Positions 34,857-45,535 of a stretch of DNA of 64,000 nt are shown piece by piece (position 1 is the first letter of the stretch; every line of letters starts with the position of its first letter). Source of the DNA: Nymphalis io (lineage: Eukaryota > Arthropoda > Insecta > Lepidoptera > Nymphalidae); the NCBI RefSeq assembly GCF_905147045.1, contig NC_065910.1, positions 1,240,001-1,304,000 on the forward strand, in the 5' to 3' direction. The position numbers were made by a program, and so were the translations under genes. Below the pieces are notes generated by a model, which worked only from the letters and a program-made list of their open reading frames with translations, was not told the origin of the DNA and did not search any database.

Positions 34857-35156
34857 CATTAACAGCCTGTAAATATCCCACTGCTGGGCTAAAGCCTACT
34901 CTCCCTTTTTGAGGAGAAGGTTTGGAGCTTATTCCACCACGCTGCTCCAATGTAGGTTGGTGGAATACACATGTGGCAGAATTTCGATGAAATTAGACAC
35001 ATGCAGGTTTCCTCACGATGTTTTACTTCACCGAAAAGCACGAGATGAATTATAAACAGAAATTAAGCACATGAAAATTCAGAGGTGCTTGCCCGGGTTT
35101 GAAACCACGTTCATCGGTTAAGATTCAGCGTTCTTACCACTGGGCCATCTCAACTG
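34857..35156 (-). mobile_element. SINE A, full length, with 12-bp TSD
   Basis: Complete family A element in reverse orientation, from AACAGCCTGTAAATATCCCA to CCACTGGGCCATCTC. The TSD ATCTTTTTACTT lies at 34845-34856 and 35157-35168. Confidence 0.9.
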
Positions 35157-35204
35157 ATCTTTTTACTTAAGTGACAGAATTCATTCTACATAGGCAAAAG
35201 TCTT

Positions 35205-35290
35205 TTAACTAACGATGACGAGATGAGTTGTAAATACATATTAAACACATAAAAATCACTGGTGTTTGTCCAGATTTGAACCAGATTGAT
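35205..35290 (-). repeat. SINE A head fragment, diverged
   Basis: CGATGACGAGATGAGTTGTA, ACTGGTGTTTGTCCAGATTT and GAACC (box B, reversed) are recognisable. Confidence 0.4.
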
Positions 35291-35938
35291 ATATATATAT
35301 ATAAGCGAAATACTACTCATCACGAGATCTCCTATTCGCCTTGAAGTTAGTCCCCGACTTAGACGCTCACTAAGAACGGATTTTTCGCAAATCCAAAATA
35401 CATTTTTCGTAATATCTTCCCATGCAGAGCCGGGACGATTTGCTATTTATATTATATAAAAAAAAACATCTCGCGATTCAAAACGCACGATACCAATTTG
35501 ACGCAATGCTGCACGAATAGTTCATAAATAATTAAGCGTGTTTGTAAATAATGTATTATATTATGGGATTTTATTTGTATACAATAGCATTATATTAAAG
35601 CTATTGTAATAAACGATTAAACAAATAATTACAATTAAACTACAAACCAATGAGTTCGCTATTGTCCGTTTATTAATTTGTCATGTTAATTTAATTTAAT
35701 TTGTATTGTATTTCAATATAAGGTTATGGTTCGCGCTTAACAGATGAACAATTATATCTAATATATTACTGGCACCTCCCGTTACTTTTTTTGCAAACAT
35801 AAAAGAATAAAAAAAATATTAATAATTTGAAAAAAGAATTTCTCATGATATGTAAAAGACACAGTATTTTCCTTAATTTTAAATTCTGTACTCTGATTAA
35901 TATATATATATATAGTTTATTGATGATAAATATCAATT

Positions 35939-36246
35939 GATCGAGTCGAGATGGCCTAGTGGTTAGAATGCGTGAACCTATGATCGTGGGTTTAAACCCG
36001 GGCATGCACCACTGAATTTTCATGTGCTTAATTTGTGTTTATAATTCATCTCGTGCTTGACGGTGAAGGAAAACATCGTGAGGAAACCTGCATGTGTCTA
36101 ATTTCATTGAAATTCTGCCACATGTGTATTCTACCAACCCGCATTGGAGCAGCGTGGTGGAATAAGCTCCAAACTTTCTCCTCAAAAGGGAGCAGAGGCC
36201 TTAGCCTAGCAGTGGGACATTAACAGGCTGTTACTGAACTGAACTG
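35939..36246 (+). mobile_element. SINE A, full length, with 11-bp TSD
   Basis: Head GAGATGGCCTAGTGGTTAGA (canonical box A) and GGTTTAAACCCGGGC (box B) lead to the 3' end CAGCAGTGGGACATTAACAG and a CTGAA repeat tail. The TSD AAATATCAATT lies at 35928-35938 and 36247-36257. An ORF across it is not a gene. Confidence 0.9.
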
Positions 36247-36590
36247 AAATATCAATTTGCAATCAATTAAGATGCTATAGTTGCGCTATTATACAACGCT
36301 GTTAGATATAGTTCATATTAAATAATACGAAAATTTTTGACAGCGTTCGTGTAACAAAACTTAAGAGATTGTTTCGTATTTAATATATTTCAAAAACATG
36401 AAACCAAGCTTCTCATGTATACTAAATAAAAAGCACACGCGAAGCGCAGCTACTCATATGTATCGAACTATTATATACTAAAACCTTCTACAAAACCCTT
36501 TGCATCTTCTATTATATAAGTTTTATGTACATTTATCGGCTTAGTATCTTTTCAGTCTGTTAAAAATACGCATCCTTATTTATTACTATA

Positions 36591-36849
36591 GACTGTCTCA
36601 TTGGTCTAGTGGCTTGATGTAAGGCCGCAGACGCAGAGGTCCTGGATTCAATTCCTAGGTCGAGTCAATAAAAAGTTATTGGGTTTTTCTCTCAGAAAAT
36701 TCTCAGCAGCAATGTGTACACTCCGATGCCTCGGAAAGCACGTAAAGCAAGTTGCGCACACACTTGTGCATTATAATATCTCCTGCGTAGTGGGCTAATC
36801 CCTCTTGAGATTGGGCGCCATGGCCGAAATTGGTCTGGAGGATATCATC
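36591..36849 (+). mobile_element. SINE C with internal deletion and 9-bp TSD
   Basis: tRNA head TTGGTCTAGTGGC with box B GGATTCAATTCC. The body is cut from AAGCACGTAAAGC directly to GCGCACACACTTGTGC, losing the middle. 3' end GAAATTGGTCTGGAGGATAT plus ATC. The TSD ATTACTATA lies at 36582-36590 and 36850-36858. Confidence 0.85.
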
Positions 36850-36859
36850 ATTACTATAA

Positions 36860-37430
36860 ATAGATAGACTATAATATATACATATTTTCCGAAATGTGAT
36901 ACATCTTCTGATTTAAAAAAGTCTCCTCATTTACTCATAAGTGTAGATTATATTAGTGGAATGTCAGGTCGAGTCACTATTGTAGAGAACTCATTACAAG
37001 TTATTTGGCCGCGCTCGGCGAGTTCTCGCCAAACGACTCCGGTAAATCGCGATAGAGGCTTCGTCCCGCTGTTTGAGTCGTATCGTCAAAAGTTTGTTTT
37101 CATGACCCTAATTAAGACGGCTAGATACTTTGTGCCATTTTAGAAGAAAATAGCTCTGAATACGGAATGAGAAATGCTGAAACTGATTTTTTTATATGAT
37201 TATTTTGGGTTTATTTATAACTAGATTTTATGACGAGTTTTGCTTGAGACGGTATGATGATTTAAGGATGCTTTTAGAAAGGTAAAAGTAAAATGTAAAG
37301 GTCTAAATTTATTGTTTTTTTTTAATTTATTTAAATGTATAACTGACCGTTGATCGAATAATTTTTTTAATATTAATAAAACGGCCAAGGTCAAAATCAT
37401 TAGTCAAAAAGGATTATATTTCCTTTTGAC
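36860..37430. other. Intergenic; GC-richer patch at 36960-37110
   Basis: A short open frame (36961-37143, 60 codons) covers a GC-richer patch with CGCGCTCGGCGAGTTCTCGC. There is no convincing splice site or family match. It could be a 5' exon, regulatory DNA or chance. Confidence 0.2.
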
Positions 37431-37431
37431 A

Positions 37432-37530
37432 TGTGTTTGGTGAAATTTGGTTATACATATCCACTAACCCGCATTAAAACAGCGTGGAGGAACACATTCC
37501 GTCAAGCTGGAGACTTGTCCATCAGTGCAA
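37432..37530 (+). repeat. SINE A fragment, diverged
   Basis: ACTAACCCGCATTAAAACAG and CGTGGAGGAACACATTCC lie in SINE A order. Confidence 0.4.
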
Positions 37531-37540
37531 TATTATATTT

Positions 37541-37820
37541 CTTTAGGCGAATGAGCAAATGCTCATCGGGCCACCTGATGGTATGCGGTCAGCAACGTCT
37601 ATAGACATTGGCTTTGTAAGAAATGTTTACCATCGCTCACATCGCCAATGCGCCACCAACCTTGTGAACTAAGATGTTATGTTCTTGTACCTGTAATTAC
37701 ACTGGCTCACTCAACCTTCAAACCAGAACACAACAATACCAATTACTGCTGTTTTGCGGTAGAATATCTGATGAGTGGGTGGTAGACGAGACGAGTTTGC
37801 ACAAAGCCCTAACACCAGTC
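37541..37820 (-). mobile_element. SINE B, near full length
   Basis: Plus sense: CGGGCCACCTGATGGTATGC, CATCGCTCACATCGCCAATG, CAACCTTCAAACCAGAACAC, AAAGCCCTAACACCAGT. All landmarks are present in reverse order. Confidence 0.8.
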
Positions 37821-38132
37821 AAAATATTTAATTAATAGTATATAAATCACAGTTTATTATTAACTAACTTGGTAACTTTTTTTTAGTATAAGCAGGTTAA
37901 TGTTCTTACCTAAATTGTATTAAAAATTATAAATTGCATATCACAATAGAAAGAAACATCTTATTTTACGGATTACTATGCAGTTATCTTATATAATACA
38001 TGTAATTTGTTTATATGAAATTAAACTAATTTAACGGTTATTCAATGAACTACAAAAACTTTAAAATAAACACTCTTTTAAGTTATGATATTCGTGCTTG
38101 TCTCTAGATCACTACTAGAATCTAGATAGACC

Positions 38133-38444
38133 TTCTTCTTCTTCGAGTGCCACTCCGACTAGCGAAGGTTGGCAGTCAGCTTTAAATACTCCTTCTTGTT
38201 CTTCGCGAGGCGAAAGAGTTCGACAGCACTCGCGATTCCCGTCCATTCACGGATGTTGCTCAGCCAAGACTTTTTTCTGCGCCCAACAGCTCTCCTTCCG
38301 GCAACTTTTCCCATCATAATCAGTTGCAAAAGTTCATATCTTTCATGCCTAAGCACGTGTCCGAGATATGCAACTTTTCTCTTCTTGACAGTCTCCAAAA
38401 GTTGCCGTTTTTGGTTGACGCGTCGCAGAACTTCCACGTTCGAC
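38133..38444 (-). mobile_element. 5'-truncated LINE: RT C-terminal tail, with 11-bp TSD
   Basis: The minus-strand frame (38437-38159, 92 codons) encodes the tail typical of some LINE RTs: KRKVAYLGHVLRHERYELL, then GRRKKSWLSNIREWTG, ending LTANLR-stop. After the stop comes a short (GAA)n tail. The TSD CTAGATAGACC lies at 38122-38132 and 38445-38455. Its protein is distinct from the RTE and CR1-like elements of this window, so it represents a third LINE lineage. Confidence 0.85.
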
Positions 38445-38455
38445 CTAGATAGACC

Positions 38456-39655
38456 GTGCTAATGCAATACCGTAAACATTATCGGCCTTACTATTAATAA
38501 ATTTGTTCAGCGGGTGCTTTGAAAAACCGATTTATCTCATTCTGTCATTATTGATTTGACATTCGAAAGAAGACAATCTTTGTTTAACCGCGTAACCTAA
38601 CTTCTAAACAATATTTATATTTAAAGCTGTTTTTAATTTTCGCCGGAGAATATTCATGTCAGTGTTATTAGAGGTAACAAATGTAAGACGACTAATTTGG
38701 GTATGTACTTCAAACCCAAAATATATAATGAAGTCAACCGTACTTTTTTATTTCTTCAACTTTATGTCTAGGCTTGGAAACCATTGAAGCAATAATGTGT
38801 ATGCCCAGAACCGAGTTGAATATTATGTATTAATTAATAATATTAACGATATAATTAAAATAATTCTAATGTACAAATAGAATATATTATTCGATAAAAT
38901 TGAAAGCACATGATTCCAATATTATTTAATATATTTATAGTTGATTTTATATAATTTAATTAGTGAAAAAGCTGTTATTGTTATACATTTAATGTTACGC
39001 TGTAAAACGTCTGATTTAGAAGTGCTCGTTAGAAACTAATTGAATAAAGAAAATTTTAATTAATATTTGAATTTATTATGAGGAAAAAATAGCTTTTTTT
39101 TTCGAATTCATTTATGTACAAACAAACATGGTCTTGAATATAAGATCATGTTATTTTACTTTTATTTCAATACTTTAAATTTGAAGGCAAAAAGCATTTT
39201 CGTTTAATTTCAAAATTAATATTCATGACTTTTTCTTGTTCGAAACAAATATTTAAACGATACAAAATCATTAGAAACTCAAAGGTAGTCCAACAAGGAG
39301 AGGAGAGTACTGAATTACTCTTCAGTTTGCAAGCCGTTACAAGTTTTATCTGGAAAGTTTATTGCTAGTATAAATCACGGAATATCAAGGCGTTAACAAC
39401 CGGGAAACACTATTACAGTACACTCGTAAATGAACAATAAAGAAGCGAAGAATTTTATTAGGTTTTCGTGTTTTTAGTTACCAAAAACGGCTTTATCGTG
39501 GAATAATTTCAATGTGGAATATTTTTCATTGGCATGACTGGTACAAATAGGCGAATGAGAAATTAATAATTGAAGCTCAAAGATATTCGATTTGTCTATA
39601 CTACCAATTCAATTTTCGGTCTTTTATCTAATATTGAACTATATGCTAGCTTATA
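38456..39655. other. Intergenic, nothing recognised
   Basis: AT-rich sequence without supported features. Confidence 0.4.
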
Positions 39656-39657
39656 AA

Positions 39658-39789
39658 GCTAAAACTATCGAGTTTGTAGGTTCAAACCTTGGGTCAGTAA
39701 AATGTGATTGGGTTTTTCTGTTGCTGAAGTTTGGAAATTTGGTGTTTATTTTCCCATACCTCAGAAAGCACGTAAAGCCATTGTTATTG
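39658..39789 (+). repeat. SINE C fragment, diverged
   Basis: Box B-like GGTTCAAACCTTGGGTCAGT, then ATTGGGTTTTTCTG and CCTCAGAAAGCACGTAAAGCC. The copy ends where the hairpin at 39790 begins. Confidence 0.6.
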
Positions 39790-39860
39790 GACCTGAGCTC
39801 TATCCTATAATCATAGGATAGAGCTCAGGTCACCATCTGATAAACCAATGGGTTTATCAG
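39790..39860. repeat. Two adjacent perfect hairpins
   Basis: First hairpin: 39790-39808 pairs perfectly with 39813-39831 (19 bp, loop AATC), arm GACCTGAGCTCTATCCTAT. Second: CTGATAAACC (39837-39846) pairs perfectly with GGTTTATCAG (39851-39860), loop AATG. Only five bases separate them. Confidence 0.95.
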
Positions 39861-39864
39861 TGTG

Positions 39865-42560
39865 GTAATGGAGTGTGAATAAATTTGAACACAAATCTCA
39901 TTACTATAATATATTACCAAAGCCGTGACTAAAATGGTTAGCAGAATCATCACATCAATGTCATTATTAATTTTACTATTTTCAGGAAGTTAATACTTAT
40001 TTTTTCATAAATCAGTCAGTGTTCCGTTTCGTTAGTCACAATAAATATAAACGGACACTGGTCAGAATCTTCAATACGACGTGCTGTTAGTTCATTTGTT
40101 TGTATACAGCTACACCGGAAACGGATGTTGCGGCGACGGTTAGCTTCCGTCGACATTGTCGAGCTTTCGCAAAGCTCGGAGCTTTTGGGGATAATTTCAT
40201 TGATTTTGAAAAGCTGTCACTTGGACGAGGAGCAAAATCTTTGTGGTTCTTTTTGTATTTTCTTATTGATTAATAATTAATATTATACGCATCAAATAAT
40301 ATACGAGATAATCAATTTAAGCGGGTATAGGACGTCACTTATTTTATTAGAATAGCAACACCACACGTGATTGACATCTTATGGGTTACTATAGTTAGTT
40401 CGGTTGTCAGACGTTAAGTTGTAAGAAATAGAAGGTACGGGTACCAATTTTATTATGCAGCCGACTGATGGAAATATAATATCTGTCAATAGTGCGTGTG
40501 ATCGTTAATCGAGTGACACACTTGATCTCTTGATCTCTTGATCTCTTGCTCTCAGGACAGTGCCAGCGCCGGACGTGCGCACTGACTGATTTAATAAAAT
40601 AAACTTGTTAGACGATAATGGCAACCATTTAGATGGCAAACCGTTTGAATTCGCGACATAAATATCTTTTAAATATCCTCTTGAATACTTTTTGTTCTAG
40701 ATATAAAAAAAAATCTATATTTGACACAAAATATAAAAAACAATTATGTGATAAAATCTTAATATAATAATTAAAATTAATGAAAAAATAACATTAAAAC
40801 TGATTTTAAATTCAAATTTACAATAAATAGAGACTTAGAAGTTTTGAAGCAATTGTTGTTCAATGAGGTTCAATGTTTAAGAAGACGCTGTTCTCTTCCA
40901 ATATCCAATTTCATCCAATCTTATAAAAATTAAGGGATTATTCAATACTTCAAGGCAATATTTATATTAATATTTAAAACATATCTTTTTCAAACAAATG
41001 AAATTAATTGTCCCGTTGAAAGGTAAACTATGAAGTATAATAAAAAATGACAAGGTATGCCAATAAAAGGTTATGCAATACATTTAGCATAAATACTTAA
41101 GTCCAACTGAATTTTTTATTCGTTCTGAATTTGTTTTGATCAATCAAAAATTGAACAATGGTCGAACTACCCTCAAATCGAACATATACCTAAAGTTTAA
41201 TAGGTGCTTTCTAATGCCAATATTCAAAACATGCTCATGTACTCGCCTTAATAAGCTATTGTGTAGAATATTTTGAGGATTGACGTTAACAATAGCTCGA
41301 GAACGAATTGTTAATAACAATGAAGCCATCACGATCTGACCTCAAGATCTGGTTACTTATTAAGCGAATATAGTTTCCAGCACGCTACTAAAATAGAGTA
41401 CGAGTACTACGTTTTTAGAGTATTTTATTTCAAATGAAAATATATATAACGTTAAAATTATATTCATATTAAAAAGTATGGATAACGCATTGCGGTATTG
41501 CGTTAAAAGGGGTATATATGTTTTCATTGGGCTTACACTACCTCACTCTAAATGCAGTACAACAATTTTTTTTTTAATAAAAATTGTTAATAATGGGCAT
41601 TACATTAACTGAGTATAAATATGAGTGAGTGTTACCCATCGATTTATGATATGATAAAAAAAAATACCGATATCCATGATAGTTCCTGGCTCAACATTCT
41701 GAACGAGTATCTTTACTATATTATTTATCTCTATTACCATTTTATTTATTTAAAATTTCGATTAAAAATTTGCCTGTATAGAATCTACTCGAGTTAATTA
41801 TATTTTTATATTGATTTTGTAGACCCCGGATAAAGGATTCCCATAAATAATAAATATTAATAATCATGCTCAAAGTTACCAAGTGAGAAGTGTTCTTTCT
41901 TACTTACAGGTAGGCAGTAAGTTGTTATAACCATTTAGCAACAATAAAACAGTTAGGCAAAAAGGCAAGGATATGAAAAATTAGGTCCTATTAATATTGT
42001 TCAAGAAGTTTTCACGCAAAGTTATCAACACGAAGCCGTTGAAGTAGGAGTATATGCAATACATGTATTTAAGCCAGAAGTTTGGAGATGAACTTAAAAG
42101 GACAAGGCGTGTGGCAACTGAAGTCTCCAACTGCTGTTGCAATAATTAATCTTATGCAGTGGCGTCCATCTTCTAGAAATGCATTTGCTTATAATATTTA
42201 GTTTATCTGTAATTTATGTGAACAGTATTTTGAGGTTATACGCATAGAAGACTCTTCGTAGAATCGTATGTCTTAGTGGAAATTTATATTCTAAAAGGGT
42301 GTTGGGATCTACTTACCAGTACGTTCCTAACTATAGGTTGGGAACTGCGTAGATTTTTAAAAGTTGGCAATTAAAAAAATATTAAGTTTTTCAGCCAAAA
42401 AAGTTTCAATACCAGTCTAGAGTTAATACAATGGAGTCGTTGGTCATGTGCCATCAGATTATGGAAGTGAGGAAATAGACCTTTGTTTGCGCATTCTTTT
42501 ACTAGTTTTTAAGATTGACCACTTCGGTCGAAAATCAATATTTTTATCATTCGTTATAAC
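39865..42560. other. Intergenic; one hairpin and one 8-bp tandem array
   Basis: 40160-40178 is a CGAGCTTT-CGC-AAAGCTCG hairpin inside a GC-richer patch (40080-40200). 40522-40553 is a fourfold TTGATCTC-type tandem repeat followed by TTGCTCTCAG, which resembles a splice acceptor. The rest is AT-rich with no supported gene. Confidence 0.4.
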
Positions 42561-42567
42561 CGTTAAT

Positions 42568-42938
42568 TGCCTCGTTGGTCCAGTAGCTAGACATAAGGCT
42601 GCCAATCCCGATGTCCTGGTTTCAACCCCCCAAGTTGGGCCATTAAAAAGTTATCGAGTTTTTTTGTCGAAGATTCTCAGTAGCAGCCCGATGACTAGAA
42701 GTTAGAAGCGGGTACACTCCCGTGCCTGGGAAAAGTACGATAAGAATTTGGTTTTGAGCCTGAACTCTTTCCGGTCATATCAGATTATGTCTCACCAGCT
42801 TATGAGGGTGAGGAAATAAAAAAGATAACCTGTGTTTGCGCACACACTTGTGCACAAAAAATATGTCCCGCGCTGGCTAATCTCTCTTGAGATTTGCCGC
42901 CGTGGCTGAAGTGGGTCAGAAGGACATCATCATCATTA
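42568..42938 (+). mobile_element. SINE C, full length
   Basis: Head GCCTCGTTGGTCCAGTAGCT (box A), box B GGTTTCAACCCC, the complete C body including GCACACACTTGTGC, and tail GGACATCATCATCATT. Confidence 0.85.
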
Positions 42939-43177
42939 CAACCATATACGGCCCTTGATTTACTTGGATTTAACTTCGAAGAAAAATAATTAATATACTG
43001 CTATATAAAATATGATTACCAAAAATGTTTTTAGGTATCAAAATACAATTTGGTAAAAGGATCGCTCTAGACTAGACTGTAAAATATACACACGATTTAA
43101 CCGAAACAATGATGAAGAATATGTATGAAATAAATAATGAGTTGGATGATTGATGATCATGACAGTTTGCGACTCAC

Positions 43178-43322
43178 CTTCGCTCGGGAGGAAGAACATA
43201 TGGTAATAAGCGGGAGCGGTAAAACTATTTTCGATTTTATGAATTGGGTGATCTCTTAGAATATTTGACATTAAATAAATAGACGTGACGCACTCTTTTA
43301 TAATATCAAAGTTTGTGTTCAT
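43178..43322 (-). CDS. Possible exon of an unidentified gene (partial)
   Basis: From ATG 43322 the frame is open for 48 codons plus one base and meets a strong donor: GAGCGAAG followed by GTGAGTCGC. The encoded end (HPIHKIENSFTAPAYYHMFF then LPSE) is balanced in composition and protein-like. The first 20 residues are less convincing, so the exon could instead start at an internal acceptor such as the AG near 43256. No next exon was found and the family is unknown. Confidence 0.3.
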
Positions 43323-43329
43323 TCATTTT

Positions 43330-44183
43330 TAGTGTTAATTATTTCTTACTTTTTAATATTGTAGGTTATAATATGACGTCACTTTGCTAATCGCGTCGCA
43401 TTCCTTTTATCTAATGAAATTATTTTTATGGCTGTTTTTGTGTTTATCTTTTATGGCTGTCAAATGAAAGGGTCATTTGATACTCATAACATCTATGTTA
43501 GTATCTATACTATGGTAATGATTGCCACGTTGCGGCGTTTGTGTTTGATTTAAAATAGCGGCATAAAGTTTATCGTGCATTGTTACGTCAAACAAACGTG
43601 TGTGCAAAATTCTGAAGCTCAATCACAATAAATTTTGAGATTTGATTAGACACAAACTGGGACTGCACGTGAAACTAAATTACAGCTTGTAATTAAGAAG
43701 ATTAAATCCACGTTTTTGAAGGTACAAACTGATAGTGAGCAATGACATTACTGACATTGATAACAGGATTGCCATTGGGAAACTTTGCAATGGTTATTCA
43801 TACACATATTTGGCTTGGTATGAATTGGCTCTTATCGAACTGATTTCTTTTGTAATTTACTTAATAATAAGTTAGATAATAAGTTAACAAAAATAAAGAG
43901 ATTCAATTTGTATTTTGCTAATAATAAGACTTGAGTTTGTACAGTCGTTTATAGGTATCGGGGTGCAAGCTAGAACGGACATTCACTGTCAATTGAATTA
44001 TACGCCCGAGTAACTGTCTAAAATTTATTATGATGCATTTATTCAATCTGAAGTTACTTTCTTAATTAATACACGGTGGAAGCCATCTAACAAGTTGTTG
44101 ATTCAAATATTACCGCAATTTTTGTAACAATTGCAATACTGAATATTTATTATATAAATTGATTTTATTTAATACTTACCTCT
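43330..44183. other. Intergenic, nothing recognised
   Basis: AT-rich sequence without supported features. Confidence 0.4.
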
Positions 44184-44346
44184 TTACGGTGAAGGAAAAC
44201 ATCGTGAGGAAACCTGCATGTGTCACATGTGTATTCCACCAACCTGCATCGGAGCAGCCTGGTGGAATAAGCTCCAAAACCTTCTTCTCAAAAAGGGAGA
44301 GGAGGCTTTAGCCCAGCAGTGGGACATTCAAAGGCCATTACCATTA
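44184..44346 (+). repeat. SINE A, 5'-truncated with a small deletion
   Basis: TACGGTGAAGGAAAACATCG, then a jump past the TTCATTGAAATTCTGCC block to CACATGTGTATTCCACCAAC, ending CAGCAGTGGGACATTCAAAG and a CCATTA tail. Confidence 0.75.
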
Positions 44347-44595
44347 CCAAATTTATTTATCAAAATATCTTGTATTGCTAATGTTAAAAATAGCTATTGC
44401 ACGAATTATATCGGCGTGGATATATTTATATTTTAGTAATGGTTGTCTGGCGGTTTGATGATATCAAACGTTTGGACTCATCAATCAATTTATATAAAAG
44501 CTTGAACATTACCATTAATAAAATCAAACAAAAGAATTTAATTGAATTAAAATACTTTTAGGGGCTTTTAAATTAACATTTGCACGTTATTACAG

Positions 44596-44904
44596 CCGAG
44601 ATGGCCTAGTGGTTAGAACGCGTGAATCTTAACCGATGATGGTGGGTTCAAACCCGGGCAAGCACCACTGAATTTTCATGTGCTTAATTTGTGATTATAA
44701 TGCATCTCGTGCTTTACGGTGAAGGAAAACATCGTGAGGAAACCTGCATGTGTCTAATTTCACTGAAATTCTGCCACATGTGTATTCTACCAACCCGCAT
44801 TACAGCAGCGTAGTGGAATAAGCTCTAAAGCTTCTTCTCAAAAAGGGAGAGGAGGCCTTAGCCCAGCAGTGGGACATTAAAAGGCTGTTACTGTACTGTA
44901 CTGT
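44596..44904 (+). mobile_element. SINE A, full length, with 12-bp TSD
   Basis: Reference copy of family A. Box A TGGCCTAGTGG at 44602-44612, box B GGTTCAAACCC at 44645-44655, 3' end CAGCAGTGGGACATTAAAAG and a CTGTA tail. The TSD ACGTTATTACAG lies at 44584-44595 and 44905-44916. The head can supply an internal RNA polymerase III promoter. Confidence 0.93.
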
Positions 44905-45394
44905 ACGTTATTACAGTTATTCTACCGTTAAATATCAGTACTTTGTATGTCCGTGTTCTATTGAAAGGGTATTGCTGTTAGAAGTGTTGTAGTAATAGTG
45001 TCATTTAATAACACAAACTGCGACAGACAATGTGTGCAGATAAAATACCATTTGTCTCTGGTATTCGTTGTATCTATTGATTTTATTCATGGAAGATAAA
45101 TTGTATGCAGTTGAATTCGATGTTCAAACTACGTTAATAAAGTCGCAGCTAGAACTCGTCTAAAAAAGGCCTCGTCTAAAATTATAACGACACGACGTAT
45201 TCCATAACACGCTCGCGTCGAGTGTGTGACCCCGCCTTGTGCCAAGTCACGACTCCATCATAAAGTACACGAAACCGTGCAGTTTTACACACTTTTGACT
45301 CAGATAATAATAATGTAAGTCATTACTTACCTTGTGTACGGAATTTGCTTAGGTACACATTTACTCATCGTTAGGTAGATTAGTGATTACTTTA

Positions 45395-45535
45395 AATTAT
45401 CTCGTGCTCGACGGAGAATTAGGAAACTCATGTGTATCATCCGTAAATTGCTTAGCATGATATTTATTTTGAGGATAAAATCTAATTTTGGTCCTCAACA
45501 GGAGAAGGAGGTATTTGCCCGGCTGAGAGACCATT
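45395..45535 (+). repeat. SINE A, strongly diverged
   Basis: ATCTCGTGCTCGACGGAGAA, GGAAACTCATGTGT and GGAGAAGGAGGTATTTGCCC then GGCTGAGAGACCATT follow the family order, interrupted by the block at 45443-45473. Confidence 0.4.

Noticed and set aside
40522..40620. Short last exon after TTGCTCTCAG with AATAAA downstream
   Set aside because: The pyrimidine tract comes from a TTGATCTC tandem repeat and the open frame is only nine codons.
44596..44680. tRNA gene
   Set aside because: Box A and box B are present, but the sequence continues into the SINE A body and has a TSD; it is a SINE head. The same applies to 16018, 33418, 36591 and 42568.
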